The notes beneath the pieces were generated by a model that searched no databases, had not been told where the DNA came from, and worked only from the letters and a program-made list of their open reading frames with translations. A stretch of 64,000 bases of DNA from TA-21 sp036557405 (GTDB lineage: Archaea > Thermoproteota > Nitrososphaeria > Nitrososphaerales > Nitrososphaeraceae), in NCBI GenBank assembly GCA_036557405.1, contig DATBHO010000009.1:88326-152325 (forward strand), read 5' to 3'. Made by a program: the position numbers and the translations under genes. This document shows, piece by piece, positions 1 through 7,787 of the stretch (positions within the stretch are counted from its first letter, which is position 1; the number at the start of each line of letters is the position of its first letter).

Positions 1-141
1 TTTCTTATTCTCCTGTCTCTCCAGTCTCCTCACTCTGCGATCGAGATCTCTAAGTTGACATCCAAAGCATTTGAACTCGTCTGTTTCGGTGTTGAGATTG
101 TATAGTTCTTTTACTTCCGAACTGCATATAGGACATTTCAT
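1..141 (-). CDS. Small zinc-ribbon protein, C-terminus cut by window edge
   Basis: The reverse strand reads without a stop from an ATG at 141 to the window edge (47 codons). The start is MKCPICSSEVKEL and a second pair follows as CFGC about 20 residues later, so two CxxC knuckles can bind one zinc. After these comes a strongly charged helix with many Arg, Asp and Glu. Such small zinc ribbons are common in archaea, and the function cannot be told from what is visible. The motif spacing makes a real gene likely; the C-terminus is outside the window. Confidence 0.6.
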   Translation of the reverse strand, partial: MKCPICSSEVKELYNLNTETDEFKCFGCQLRDLDRRVRRLERQENKK

Positions 142-187
142 TTCTTATTTACCATAACCACAATCCACAGGTGCCAAAGGAATCTTA

Positions 188-433
188 TTATCCATTGCGG
201 CTAATTTTGCTTAATTTCTTATAGTGTTCAAATATAATCGACATAAGGATCGTATGTATTAGGACTGGTCTAACGGCCATTGTTCCTGCAACATTATAGA
301 ATCGTGGAATAGATAACATTTCATCAAATTTTTTTCCATCCTTCTTATCCAACGCTTTCCTAAACTGTTTCCATTTCCTTATTTCTATTTCAGATGCAAC
401 TATAGATATTGCTAGAATTGTTATTGGATTCAA
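188..433 (-). CDS. Hypothetical 81-aa protein with hydrophobic ends
   Basis: A short protein with a hydrophobic N-terminal stretch (residues 1-13), a central basic region rich in Lys and Asp (about 17-37), and a second hydrophobic stretch (about 52-68). This could be a two-helix membrane protein with a cytoplasmic basic loop. I do not recognise a family. It lies between a zinc-ribbon gene on the same strand and a divergent secreted protein gene, and it overlaps nothing else. Moderate confidence that it is coding. Confidence 0.5.
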   Translation of the reverse strand: MNPITILAISIVASEIEIRKWKQFRKALDKKDGKKFDEMLSIPRFYNVAGTMAVRPVLIHTILMSIIFEHYKKLSKISRNG

Positions 434-506
434 GTTAAGGACAGCTAATATAATAAGTATTTATTTTTTTGCTAATTATTCGATAAGTTACCAACGAGTT
501 GTAACG

Positions 507-516
507 TTTATATAAA
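507..516 (+). promoter_or_regulatory. TATA box for the secreted protein gene at 542
   Basis: TTTATATAAA is centred about 30 nt before the ATG at 542. This is a typical archaeal TATA position for a leaderless or nearly leaderless transcript. Confidence 0.6.
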
Positions 517-541
517 ACAGGAATACTCTTGTTTCTACAAA

Positions 542-1042
542 ATGAAATCGAAAAAACTAATTACTCTAGCATTAGCAACATTCATCGTTACGAGTGCTAT
601 TCTAGTTGTAGGAACAAACAATGTATTGGCGCAAAGCAAATTGAACGAAGCAGACTTTAAGATAAAAGATTTTGGTATCAAAGATGGAAAGCCTTGGCTA
701 ACTGTTGAGGGAAAAGCAGGAGCATCAAAACCAACTAATGCAAGTCAGATATACGCATATGCCTTTGTAACAGACAAGGGTATTTTTGCTGTAGTGTCAC
801 ATGGATTCAATGATAGTTCAGAAGTGACGAACAATACTCAATGGCATGCACACGGAGTAACACTTGACTCAAAGAATTGCGTAACAAAACTGGATGACAG
901 CGGAAAGGCTGAAGTAAATGGTGAAATTAAAGCTGCAAATACCACTGCAACAAAAGTCGACAAAGTAATGACAGCATTATTGGGCCTGGATAATGCAAAC
1001 GGCAAAGTGTGCGTAGAGAAAGTATTCGACTCTAAGCCATAA
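542..1042 (+). CDS. Secreted hypothetical protein (166 aa)
   Basis: The N-terminus is a clear Sec signal peptide: basic MKSKK, a hydrophobic core to about residue 29, and a cleavage region near VLAQS. The mature part is hydrophilic, probably beta-rich, and contains two cysteines (NCVTK and KVCVEK) that could form a disulfide. I do not recognise the family; it resembles the many lineage-specific exported proteins of soil Thaumarchaeota. It has its own TATA box at 507-516 and a T-run right after the stop, so it is probably a single-gene transcript. Confidence 0.7.
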   Translation: MKSKKLITLALATFIVTSAILVVGTNNVLAQSKLNEADFKIKDFGIKDGKPWLTVEGKAGASKPTNASQIYAYAFVTDKGIFAVVSHGFNDSSEVTNNTQWHAHGVTLDSKNCVTKLDDSGKAEVNGEIKAANTTATKVDKVMTALLGLDNANGKVCVEKVFDSKP

Positions 1043-1043
1043 C

Positions 1044-1051
1044 TTTTTTTT
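1044..1051 (+). terminator. Oligo-T terminator after the secreted protein gene
   Basis: A run of eight T follows the TAA stop of the gene ending at 1042 with no evident stem. Archaeal RNA polymerase terminates at such U-tracts. Confidence 0.45.
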
Positions 1052-1165
1052 CTATTAGTCATTAACGGTAGACAAAATCCTTAAATATACACTTAATAAG
1101 CATTTCCTGTCTATTTTATTTATAAAGTTCTATGACATTCTAAATATAAATTTATAAAGTCAAAA

Positions 1166-1233
1166 GTCAATTGAGGATAGCGAGTCATATCGCTGCATAA
1201 ACCTCTAGAAGTTTGAGGAATACTGTCAATTGA
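1166..1233 (+). ncRNA. Possible small structured RNA (three-way junction)
   Basis: Between the T-run at 1044 and the Elf1-like gene, the sequence GTCAATTGA occurs at 1166-1174 and again at 1225-1233. Because TCAATTGA is self-complementary, the copies can pair and enclose two hairpins: AGCGA/TCGCT (about 1179-1194) and CCTC/GAGG (about 1202-1218). A TATA-like TTTATAAA is at 1151-1158, but it would start transcription near 1180, inside the 5' arm, which argues against the full fold. No tRNA, C/D-box or H/ACA signature is convincing, so this is a weak call. Confidence 0.2.
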
Positions 1234-1281
1234 TATTCACCTGAGATTTATAAACCAGTTAATTACTAATCAATATCAATC

Positions 1282-1449
1282 ATGGGAAGAAGGAAGAGTA
1301 CATCAAGGCCACATAAGACTAGAAGAACAGTGGAGGGGAGATGTCCCAAGTGTACAACAATTGTTAGGTTTAATGTAGGTGGCCCTGTTGGAAACGAAAT
1401 TTATGAATGTATTGGTTGTAGATCAAAATTCCACATTGATGAATTATAA
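1282..1449 (+). CDS. Elf1-like zinc-ribbon protein
   Basis: A 55-aa protein starting MGRRKSTSRPHKTRR, a basic tail like that of eukaryotic/archaeal Elf1, followed by CPKC (residues 21-24) and CIGC (43-46), which form a zinc ribbon. Elf1 binds near the RNA polymerase clamp and helps elongation; that role here is inferred from the N-terminus and Cys spacing. The C-terminus is shorter than in yeast Elf1. A TATA-like ATTTATAAA lies about 30 nt before the ATG. It could instead be another small ribosome- or polymerase-associated zinc ribbon. The next gene on the strand follows after about 50 nt. Confidence 0.6.
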   Translation: MGRRKSTSRPHKTRRTVEGRCPKCTTIVRFNVGGPVGNEIYECIGCRSKFHIDEL

Positions 1450-1501
1450 GGTGATTATATCTTAGCTAAGAAATTAACTTATAAACAACTCGATAGGTGG
1501 A

Positions 1502-1762
1502 ATGGCTTCTAATATAGATTACGTCGATAAGGTTTATCTGTATAGTAGTGGAATGTCGTCAGAGCTAGTAGAAAGAAGCAAGCAAGTTCTGAATGAATAT
1601 GGTGTTAACCCTAATGACATTATAATTATTGAATCTCCAGAGGGGGTTCCTGAAGGTTCGATCATTATTACTATCTGGCCACATTATCTATCTGTGGCAA
1701 AAGTGAAGAGGGTAAGAGAAGGTTCGATATACGCTCCGCAATTATTCAACATCGATATGTAA
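1502..1762 (+). CDS. Hypothetical 86-aa protein
   Basis: A compact soluble protein with alternating charged and beta-prone segments (VDKVYLYSSG near the start, then DIIIIESPEG and SIIITIWPHY in the middle). This looks like a small alpha/beta fold. There is no signal peptide, cysteine or membrane helix. It follows the Elf1-like gene on the same strand by 52 nt and may share its transcript. No family recognised; codon use looks ordinary. Confidence 0.55.
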   Translation: MASNIDYVDKVYLYSSGMSSELVERSKQVLNEYGVNPNDIIIIESPEGVPEGSIIITIWPHYLSVAKVKRVREGSIYAPQLFNIDM

Positions 1763-1904
1763 TTTGAATTACAAATGAGGCAGTTTAATTCCAAAAAACA
1801 TCATTGATATTTGAATGTGTCATAATAATCAGGTTTGTATTTTGCCCGTTCCAGATTTATTAAATAATGAAACTGTTATATCCTAAGTTCTTGAAATTGT
1901 CAAA

Positions 1905-2315
1905 CTACTCTAGTTGATTTTTTACCATTTCATTAATTTTATTTTTAGATACAGATCCAACAATCTTATCTACGGCTTGGCCGTCCTTAAATAAGATTAA
2001 AGTGGGTATACTGGCAATGCCAAATTGTCTAGCGATTAACGGATTTTCATCAACATTTAATTTCCCTACGGCTAACTTTCCCTGATAATCTTTACCAATT
2101 TGATCAATTATTGGGGACATCATCCTGCATGGTCCACACCAAGGAGCCCAGAAATCTACCAATACTATTGGGAATTTGTTAATATTTTGAAAAAATGTGG
2201 CATCATCTAGGTTTAATGGTTCCTTTATATTTTTCATAATTTCTTTTTCGTTTAGTATTCGTTGTAAATTTTTCATTCTTTTTTCATTTATGATTCTTAA
2301 TTCTTCATCTTCCAA
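1905..2315 (-). CDS. trxA: Thioredoxin
   Basis: The canonical active site WCGPC sits in FWAPWCGPCRMMSP, and the cis-proline is in IASIPTLILF, so this is a full thioredoxin that reduces protein disulfides in the cytoplasm. The frame is open up to 2381, but I place the start at a TTG at 2315, giving MEDEELRIINEKRMKNL as a charged helical extension of about 30 residues before the thioredoxin fold. The segment further upstream (KCIFFLIYHK) looks non-conserved. ATG options are 2378 and, at the domain edge, the Met of MKNIKEPLN. It is divergent from grpE, which suits a redox and folding neighbourhood. Confidence 0.85.
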   Translation of the reverse strand: MEDEELRIINEKRMKNLQRILNEKEIMKNIKEPLNLDDATFFQNINKFPIVLVDFWAPWCGPCRMMSPIIDQIGKDYQGKLAVGKLNVDENPLIARQFGIASIPTLILFKDGQAVDKIVGSVSKNKINEMVKNQLE

Positions 2316-2435
2316 TTTATGATATATTAAAAAGAAAATACATTTTGGCTTATTATGCTTTTTGATTTGATAATTCATCAACGATAGCTAATTATCAGAG
2401 ATAACTTACAACATTTCTCAATATTGCATAACCAA

Positions 2436-3071
2436 ATGAAAGACGGTGAAGATGGAATCAAGTCCGAAACTACAGAAAGTCAGGTACTGAATAAAGACGC
2501 GCATAGTGATAATCGTGAAGATGGAATCAAGTCCGAAACTACAGAAAGTCAGGTACTAGAAAGAGAAATAGAATTTCTAAAGGAAGAACTTGAAAATGAA
2601 AAAGAGGTATCTGAGAAAAACTTATCAAAACTTCGGTATCTCATGGCGGATTTTGACAACTATCGAAAACAAATTGAAAAGCAAGTGGAATCTAGAATTC
2701 GAGAAGATAGGGCTGGCCTTTTAATAAAGATATTAAAGATTTATGACGATTGCACTCTGGCTGTTGAAACTCTAAAAAATGGGGAATATGATTCTACTGT
2801 TATTGGTGGTATGCAAGGAATTATGACTAATTTTGAGGGTTTCATAAAGGATGAAGGACTGGTAGAAATTGAAACTTTGGGAACACCATTTGATCCAAAC
2901 ATACATGACGCTATTGGTTTTGTATCTAATGAATTGGCTCCCGATAACACAATCATGGAAGTGATAAGGAAGGGATATTTGTTAAACAATATAGTTTTAA
3001 GGCCTTCATCAGTCATTTTATCCAAAAGAACAGTTACAAATAAAGATATCAATGAAAGAGATAAGGAGTAG
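2436..3071 (+). CDS. grpE: GrpE nucleotide exchange factor
   Basis: GrpE releases ADP from DnaK. A long charged coiled coil (about residues 45-90, including LRYLMADFDNYRKQ) is followed by the C-terminal beta domain with the family motif VIRKGYLLNN near the end. The ATG at 2436 is my start; a TTG at 2424 adds four residues. The N-terminal tail holds an exact in-frame duplication of a 14-residue block (EDGIKSETTESQVL, separated by nine residues), which lengthens the disordered tail but not the core. dnaK follows 12 nt after the stop, so the two are surely cotranscribed. Confidence 0.93.
   Translation: MKDGEDGIKSETTESQVLNKDAHSDNREDGIKSETTESQVLEREIEFLKEELENEKEVSEKNLSKLRYLMADFDNYRKQIEKQVESRIREDRAGLLIKILKIYDDCTLAVETLKNGEYDSTVIGGMQGIMTNFEGFIKDEGLVEIETLGTPFDPNIHDAIGFVSNELAPDNTIMEVIRKGYLLNNIVLRPSSVILSKRTVTNKDINERDKE
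2446..2557 (+). repeat. Two exact 43-bp direct repeats inside grpE
   Basis: Positions 2446-2488 and 2515-2557 are identical over 43 nt with a 69-nt period (23 codons), so the duplication is in frame. The identity extends through third codon positions, which implies a recent event or ongoing homogenisation. Confidence 0.9.
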
Positions 3072-3083
3072 TGTAAAGAAATT

Positions 3084-4955
3084 ATGGGTAAAATTATTGG
3101 CATAGACTTAGGAACAAGCAATTCTGCAGCGTCAGTCATGATTGGAGGTAAACCTTCGATTATACAGGCTGCTGAAGGAACATCAGTTGGTGGAAAAGCT
3201 TTCCCCTCGTATGTGGCCTTTACGAAGGATGGCCAACTGCTGGTAGGCGAACCTGCAAGGAGGCAGATGGTTACAAATCCGGAGGGTACTGTAATAGCGG
3301 CCAAACGCAAGATGGGAACTGATTTCAAATTTAAAGTGTATGATAAGGATTACACACCTCAGCAGATATCGTCATTAATTCTGCAAAAAATAAAAAGAGA
3401 TTCTGAAGCCTATATAGGTGAGACTGTAGACAGGGCAGTAATAACAGTTCCAGCGTACTTTAATGATAATCAAAGACAAGCAACCAAAGATGCTGGTGAA
3501 ATCGCCGGTCTACAAGTTGTGAGGATTATTAATGAACCTACTGCTGCGTCACTTGCATATGGACTAGATAAAGTAAACAAAGACTTGAAGATAATGGTAT
3601 TCGATTTTGGTGGCGGAACTCTAGACGTTACCATAATGGAAATGGGTGGGGGAGTATTTCAGGTAAAGAGTACCTCTGGTGATACGCAGCTTGGTGGAAC
3701 AGATATGGATAATTTTATTGTAGAATATATCATTCAAGAGTTTAAAGGCCAAACTTCAGTTGATGTTCGTAATGACAAGGCTGCAATGATGAGAATTAAA
3801 GAAGCAGCTGAAAAGGCAAAGATTGAGCTGTCGAATGTAATGACCACCGAAATAAATCTGCCATTCTTGTCTTATGATCCATCTTCTGGCCCTAAAAATT
3901 TAGTCTTGACCCTTTCCAGATCAAAGTTGGAAGAATTACTAAGACCTATAATTGAAAGATGTAAAACGCCCATGTTACAAGCTATTGAGGATGCAAAGTT
4001 AAAACCTGCAGAGATTGACAAGATTATTCTGATTGGAGGACCTACCCGTATGCCGATTGTAAGACAGTTCATAACAAGTGTAATGGGAAAGGAGCCGGAA
4101 AGAGGGATTGATCCTATGGAAGCCGTGGCCATGGGAGCAGCTATCCAAGGTGCGATCATCTCTGGCGATGTAACTACAGATATTCTTCTAGTAGACGTGA
4201 CTCCGCTCACGTTAGGTGTTGAAGTACTCGGAGGACTGAAAGAACCGCTCATTGAAAGAAATACGACCATTCCGACAAAGAAAAGCAAAGTCTTTACTAC
4301 TGCTGCGGATTATCAAAATGCCGTTACCGTCCATGTGGTTCAAGGCGAAAGATCAATGGCAGCTGATTGTGTTTCGCTAGGCATGTTTAATTTATCAGGA
4401 ATACCTCCTGCACCCAGAGGTATTCCGCAGGTAGAGGTTACTTTTGACATTGACGCAAATGGAATTCTAAATGTTGCAGCAAAAGACTTGGCCACATCTA
4501 AAGAATCAAAAATAACAATCTCCGCTAATACCAAATTATCTAAAGATGATATTGAAAGACTTAAGAAGGAATCAGAACAATTTGCAGAGCAGGATAAAAA
4601 GAAGAAAGAGGAAGCGGACGTAAAAAATGAGGCAGATAACCTAATTTACACTGCAGAAAAATTAACCCAGCAAGATTTAAAAGACAAGATTAAACCTGAA
4701 CAAGTCGAAAAAGTAAATAACGCAATCAGGGAACTAAAGGAATCTGTTTCGTCAAATAATATTGAAGAGATGAAGAAGAAAATAGAAGGCCTAAAAAATG
4801 TAGTAGGTGAAATAAGTACAGAAGCTTATCGAGCTGCAGGAGCCGCTGCATCCCAACAAACTACATCTTCCTCGAATTCAGATAGTGGGAGCCCAAGTTC
4901 AGATAGTGGGAGCCCAAGTTCAGATGGTGCGAATCAGTCTAACACTCAACCATAA
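3084..4955 (+). CDS. dnaK: Molecular chaperone DnaK (Hsp70)
   Basis: A full-length 623-aa Hsp70. The ATPase domain shows GIDLGTSNS (phosphate 1), the adenosine region, VFDFGGGTLDV (phosphate 2) and ILIGGPTRMP. The linker DILLVDVTPLTLG precedes the substrate-binding domain, followed by the helical lid. Archaeal DnaK systems are generally regarded as acquired from bacteria. The C-terminal tail is Ser/Gly/Asp-rich and contains a 21-bp tandem repeat encoding SDSGSPS units, a disordered linker instead of an EEVD motif. It forms an operon with grpE (12-nt gap); dnaJ begins 64 nt downstream. Confidence 0.97.
   Translation: MGKIIGIDLGTSNSAASVMIGGKPSIIQAAEGTSVGGKAFPSYVAFTKDGQLLVGEPARRQMVTNPEGTVIAAKRKMGTDFKFKVYDKDYTPQQISSLILQKIKRDSEAYIGETVDRAVITVPAYFNDNQRQATKDAGEIAGLQVVRIINEPTAASLAYGLDKVNKDLKIMVFDFGGGTLDVTIMEMGGGVFQVKSTSGDTQLGGTDMDNFIVEYIIQEFKGQTSVDVRNDKAAMMRIKEAAEKAKIELSNVMTTEINLPFLSYDPSSGPKNLVLTLSRSKLEELLRPIIERCKTPMLQAIEDAKLKPAEIDKIILIGGPTRMPIVRQFITSVMGKEPERGIDPMEAVAMGAAIQGAIISGDVTTDILLVDVTPLTLGVEVLGGLKEPLIERNTTIPTKKSKVFTTAADYQNAVTVHVVQGERSMAADCVSLGMFNLSGIPPAPRGIPQVEVTFDIDANGILNVAAKDLATSKESKITISANTKLSKDDIERLKKESEQFAEQDKKKKEEADVKNEADNLIYTAEKLTQQDLKDKIKPEQVEKVNNAIRELKESVSSNNIEEMKKKIEGLKNVVGEISTEAYRAAGAAASQQTTSSSNSDSGSPSSDSGSPSSDGANQSNTQP
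4877..4918 (+). repeat. 21-bp tandem repeat in the dnaK tail
   Basis: Two identical 21-bp units (4877-4897 and 4898-4918) followed by a partial third encode the Ser/Gly/Pro-rich extreme C-terminus of DnaK. The period is a multiple of three, so unit number could vary without breaking the frame. Confidence 0.85.
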
Positions 4956-5019
4956 CATGATCCGTCAAAAAATGCGAGCCTGAAATGAATCATCTTATTT
5001 CAACCAATGGTATCTTATC

Positions 5020-6135
5020 ATGACTACAAAGCGTGACTATTACGAGATATTAAACGTTGATAAGAACGCTACTAAGGAAGAGATCAAGAATAAATATCGG
5101 AAGTTAGCTCTCCAATACCACCCTGATAGAAATAAGAGCGAGGGTGCGGAAGAAAAGTTTAAAGAAATTTCAGAAGCCTATGCTGTTCTATCGGATGATG
5201 AAAAAAGAAAAAAATATGACAGATATGGTCACCTAGGATCCGAGGAGGTCTTTAGAGGGTCAGAATCTAATTTTGACGAAATTTTCAGAGATATTGGATT
5301 TGGTGGAATTCGAGATATATTTGAACAATTATTTGGAGGAGGATTCTCTTCCAGAACTGCAGGTGATCCATTCGGCTTTGCGTTTAATTTTGGTAGGACC
5401 AACAGGGGGGAAGACACGGTAATTGACTTGTCTCTTACCCTCGATGAAATAATAAACGGAAAGAATGAAACTATCGAAGTACCATCATTAGAAAAATGTT
5501 CAGTTTGCAGCGGCAGCGGTTGCTATCCTGGTACGAAACCTAAGAAGTGTGCTGCGTGCAATGGTGTTGGACAAACAAAAAGAGTAATTAATGAAAATAG
5601 ATTTTCAACTTTTGTTACTGTGGAAACCTGCCGAACTTGTAGAGGAATGGGCCAGATTATTGAAAAGCCATGCCAAAATTGTAAAGCCTCAGGTAAGGTT
5701 TCCGCCAGAAAAAAAATTCAGATTGAGATACCACCAGGCATAGAAGATGGTATGACATTGCAATTACGTGGAAGAGGAATATCGTATGAAAATGAAATTC
5801 CTGGAGATTTATTTATTCGAATTCATATAAAACCTCATCAAATATTTGAGAGACTTGAAAATGGAAATATACTCTATTCTTTGAAGCTCAAATATCCAGA
5901 GTTAGTATTAGGTACAGAAATAATAATACCCACATTACATGGAAGTGAAAAGTTGAAAATTCCTGCAGGTACGCAAACTGATTCAATTTTCAGATTAAAA
6001 GGAAAAGGAATACCAATACATGGCCAGCGTTCTAAGGGTGATCAGATTGTAAAGATAGATCTTGAGATACCCACGAAGCTTAGTGAAAGACAAAAATGGT
6101 TAATTAAGGAATTGGATGATACTAAAAAAATTTAA
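5020..6135 (+). CDS. dnaJ: Chaperone DnaJ (Hsp40, type I)
   Basis: All type I modules are present. The J domain (about 1-70) has the HPD motif in YHPDRN. A Gly/Phe-rich linker covers about 78-128. Four zinc repeats follow: CSVCSGSG, CAACNGVG, CRTCRGMG and CQNCKASG. The last repeat has Ala where Gly is usual. The C-terminal peptide-binding domains contain the motif EIPPGIEDGM. DnaJ delivers clients to DnaK and stimulates its ATPase. It lies 64 nt after dnaK and 48 nt before hsp20, completing the chaperone block. Confidence 0.96.
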   Translation: MTTKRDYYEILNVDKNATKEEIKNKYRKLALQYHPDRNKSEGAEEKFKEISEAYAVLSDDEKRKKYDRYGHLGSEEVFRGSESNFDEIFRDIGFGGIRDIFEQLFGGGFSSRTAGDPFGFAFNFGRTNRGEDTVIDLSLTLDEIINGKNETIEVPSLEKCSVCSGSGCYPGTKPKKCAACNGVGQTKRVINENRFSTFVTVETCRTCRGMGQIIEKPCQNCKASGKVSARKKIQIEIPPGIEDGMTLQLRGRGISYENEIPGDLFIRIHIKPHQIFERLENGNILYSLKLKYPELVLGTEIIIPTLHGSEKLKIPAGTQTDSIFRLKGKGIPIHGQRSKGDQIVKIDLEIPTKLSERQKWLIKELDDTKKI

Positions 6136-6153
6136 TTTGAAGAACGTATAAAA

Positions 6154-6165
6154 TTTATATTTAAA
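6154..6165 (+). promoter_or_regulatory. TATA box for hsp20
   Basis: TTTATATTTAAA is centred about 25 nt before the hsp20 ATG at 6184, suggesting an independent leaderless promoter within the chaperone block. Confidence 0.6.
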
Positions 6166-6183
6166 TAAATTAAGATACTATAT

Positions 6184-6768
6184 ATGTCAACTCCTTTTGA
6201 TGAGTGGTTTGGACGAAGGAGAACAAATTCATGGTTCCCTGACGTAGATGCTATGATGAAAGAAATGGAAAAGTTGATGCAAGAGGCTGTCAAAAATATG
6301 GAGCAAAACCTTCCAAAGAATCTCATAAGAGAACGCAAGCTTGATGATGGATCAATTGTACGTGAATTGGGGCCAATCGTTTATGGATATTCATTCAAAA
6401 TTGGCGAAGATGGCAAACCAGTTGTCAGAAAATTTGGAAACTTGAACACTTTCCCGAGCTCTCTAAGTGGTAGGTTTTCAGTTAGTGATCAGAGGGAACC
6501 CGTAGTAGATATCATAAAGGATGTTGACAAATTGAAGGTTATTGCAGAGCTCCCAGGTGTAAGTAAAGGAGATGTAAGGATAACTGCTAACGAAAATTCT
6601 TTGACCATAGAATCTGTTTCTGCAGAAAGAAAGTACAACAAGAAAATAGAGCTTCCTGAAGAGATTGAACCATCCTCGGGCAAATCAACATACAAAAATG
6701 GAATTTTAGAAGTAGCCTTTAAGCTTAAGGACTCGAAGGATCATGGCGTTTCTATCAATGTTGAATAA
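6184..6768 (+). CDS. Hsp20-family small heat-shock protein
   Basis: The alpha-crystallin domain lies at about residues 100-194: EPVVDIIKDVDKLKVIAELPG, then GDVRITANENSLTIES, and the closing STYKNGILEVAFKL. The N-terminal 90 residues contain a charged helix rich in Met and Lys and an unusual segment VYGYSFKIGEDGKPVVRKFG, a layout known from archaeal Hsp20 proteins. It probably forms oligomers that hold unfolded proteins for DnaK. It has its own TATA box downstream of dnaJ. Confidence 0.9.
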   Translation: MSTPFDEWFGRRRTNSWFPDVDAMMKEMEKLMQEAVKNMEQNLPKNLIRERKLDDGSIVRELGPIVYGYSFKIGEDGKPVVRKFGNLNTFPSSLSGRFSVSDQREPVVDIIKDVDKLKVIAELPGVSKGDVRITANENSLTIESVSAERKYNKKIELPEEIEPSSGKSTYKNGILEVAFKLKDSKDHGVSINVE

Positions 6769-6859
6769 GTTGGATCATTATTATTTTAAATTACAACATA
6801 GTTTCCTGTTATAAAATTAGTATATAATACAGTGAGTAATTAGTTTAAAGTTTTTTTTC

Positions 6860-7786
6860 ATGAGTGCAGTAGAAGCTGTTGAAGTTACTAAAAAATATAA
6901 AGGATCTTTCTCCTTTGCTATTCATAATATTTCATTAAAGATTGAACCGGGAAGGATTTTCACTCTTCTTGGAAGAAATGGAGCAGGAAAAACCACATTT
7001 GTCAGAATTTGTGCAACTCAATTATTACCAACTTCAGGAACTATAAAAATATTTCAAGATGATCTTATTAAAGATGCAGAAAAAATACGAAATTATATTT
7101 CAATTGTGCCACAGGAAGGAAGGCCCCTGCGTGCTCTTACACCCTGGGATCATGTTTATTATTGGCTAAGAATTAGAGGAGTGAATAAAAACGAATCGTC
7201 AATAAGGGCAACAAAAGTTCTTCAAGAGTTCGAATTGTATGATGTTAGAAATAAACTTGCAATGTACCTTTCAGGAGGAATGAAACAAAAAATACTCGTT
7301 GCAATGGCAATGGCTACAGACTCAAAGCTACTATTTCTAGATGAACCCACAATCGGCCTGGATCCGGTATCGAGACGTCAAATTTGGAAAGCAATCAAGG
7401 AAAAAAAGAAAAGTGGAACAACAATTCTGCTTACAACACATTATATGGATGAGGCAGAAGTATTGTCTGATGATATAGTCATCATAGATAGAGGCATCGT
7501 TATCTCACAAGGAACTCTTTCAGACATCAGGAAGCATGTTAAAGAAAATATTAAAATAGAGATTTCGAAATCCGCTATTGATAGCGAGGTTCTAGAATCA
7601 TATGGAACTGTTATTGATACTGGAACCGATATATTAAAACTATTGACTTTTGAGTCCAACGTTCAGGAATTATCAGCAATTGCAACAAAGAAAAATTTTT
7701 TCCTCAAAATATCTCCTATTACCCTAGATGACGTGTTTGTATCTCTGGTAGGAACTGAGACTACTAGCCCTGACCAATACACATAA
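6860..7786 (+). CDS. ABC transporter ATP-binding protein (ABC-2 type)
   Basis: An ABC ATPase of the CcmA/DrrA kind. Walker A is GRNGAGKTT, the signature LSGGMKQKI, Walker B LLFLDEPTIGLD, and the switch His is in LLTTHYMDEAE. The C-terminal 80 residues form the extra domain typical of drug or lipid exporters of the ABC-2 type. No permease gene adjoins it. The nearest candidate is the ABC-2 permease at 22375-23136, 15 kb away on the other strand, so pairing is only a guess. The gene ends 1 nt before the convergent glycosidase gene. Confidence 0.9.
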   Translation: MSAVEAVEVTKKYKGSFSFAIHNISLKIEPGRIFTLLGRNGAGKTTFVRICATQLLPTSGTIKIFQDDLIKDAEKIRNYISIVPQEGRPLRALTPWDHVYYWLRIRGVNKNESSIRATKVLQEFELYDVRNKLAMYLSGGMKQKILVAMAMATDSKLLFLDEPTIGLDPVSRRQIWKAIKEKKKSGTTILLTTHYMDEAEVLSDDIVIIDRGIVISQGTLSDIRKHVKENIKIEISKSAIDSEVLESYGTVIDTGTDILKLLTFESNVQELSAIATKKNFFLKISPITLDDVFVSLVGTETTSPDQYT

Positions 7787-7787
7787 T

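Noticed and set aside
838..1062. 74-codon reverse frame
   Set aside because: Antisense shadow of the secreted protein gene.
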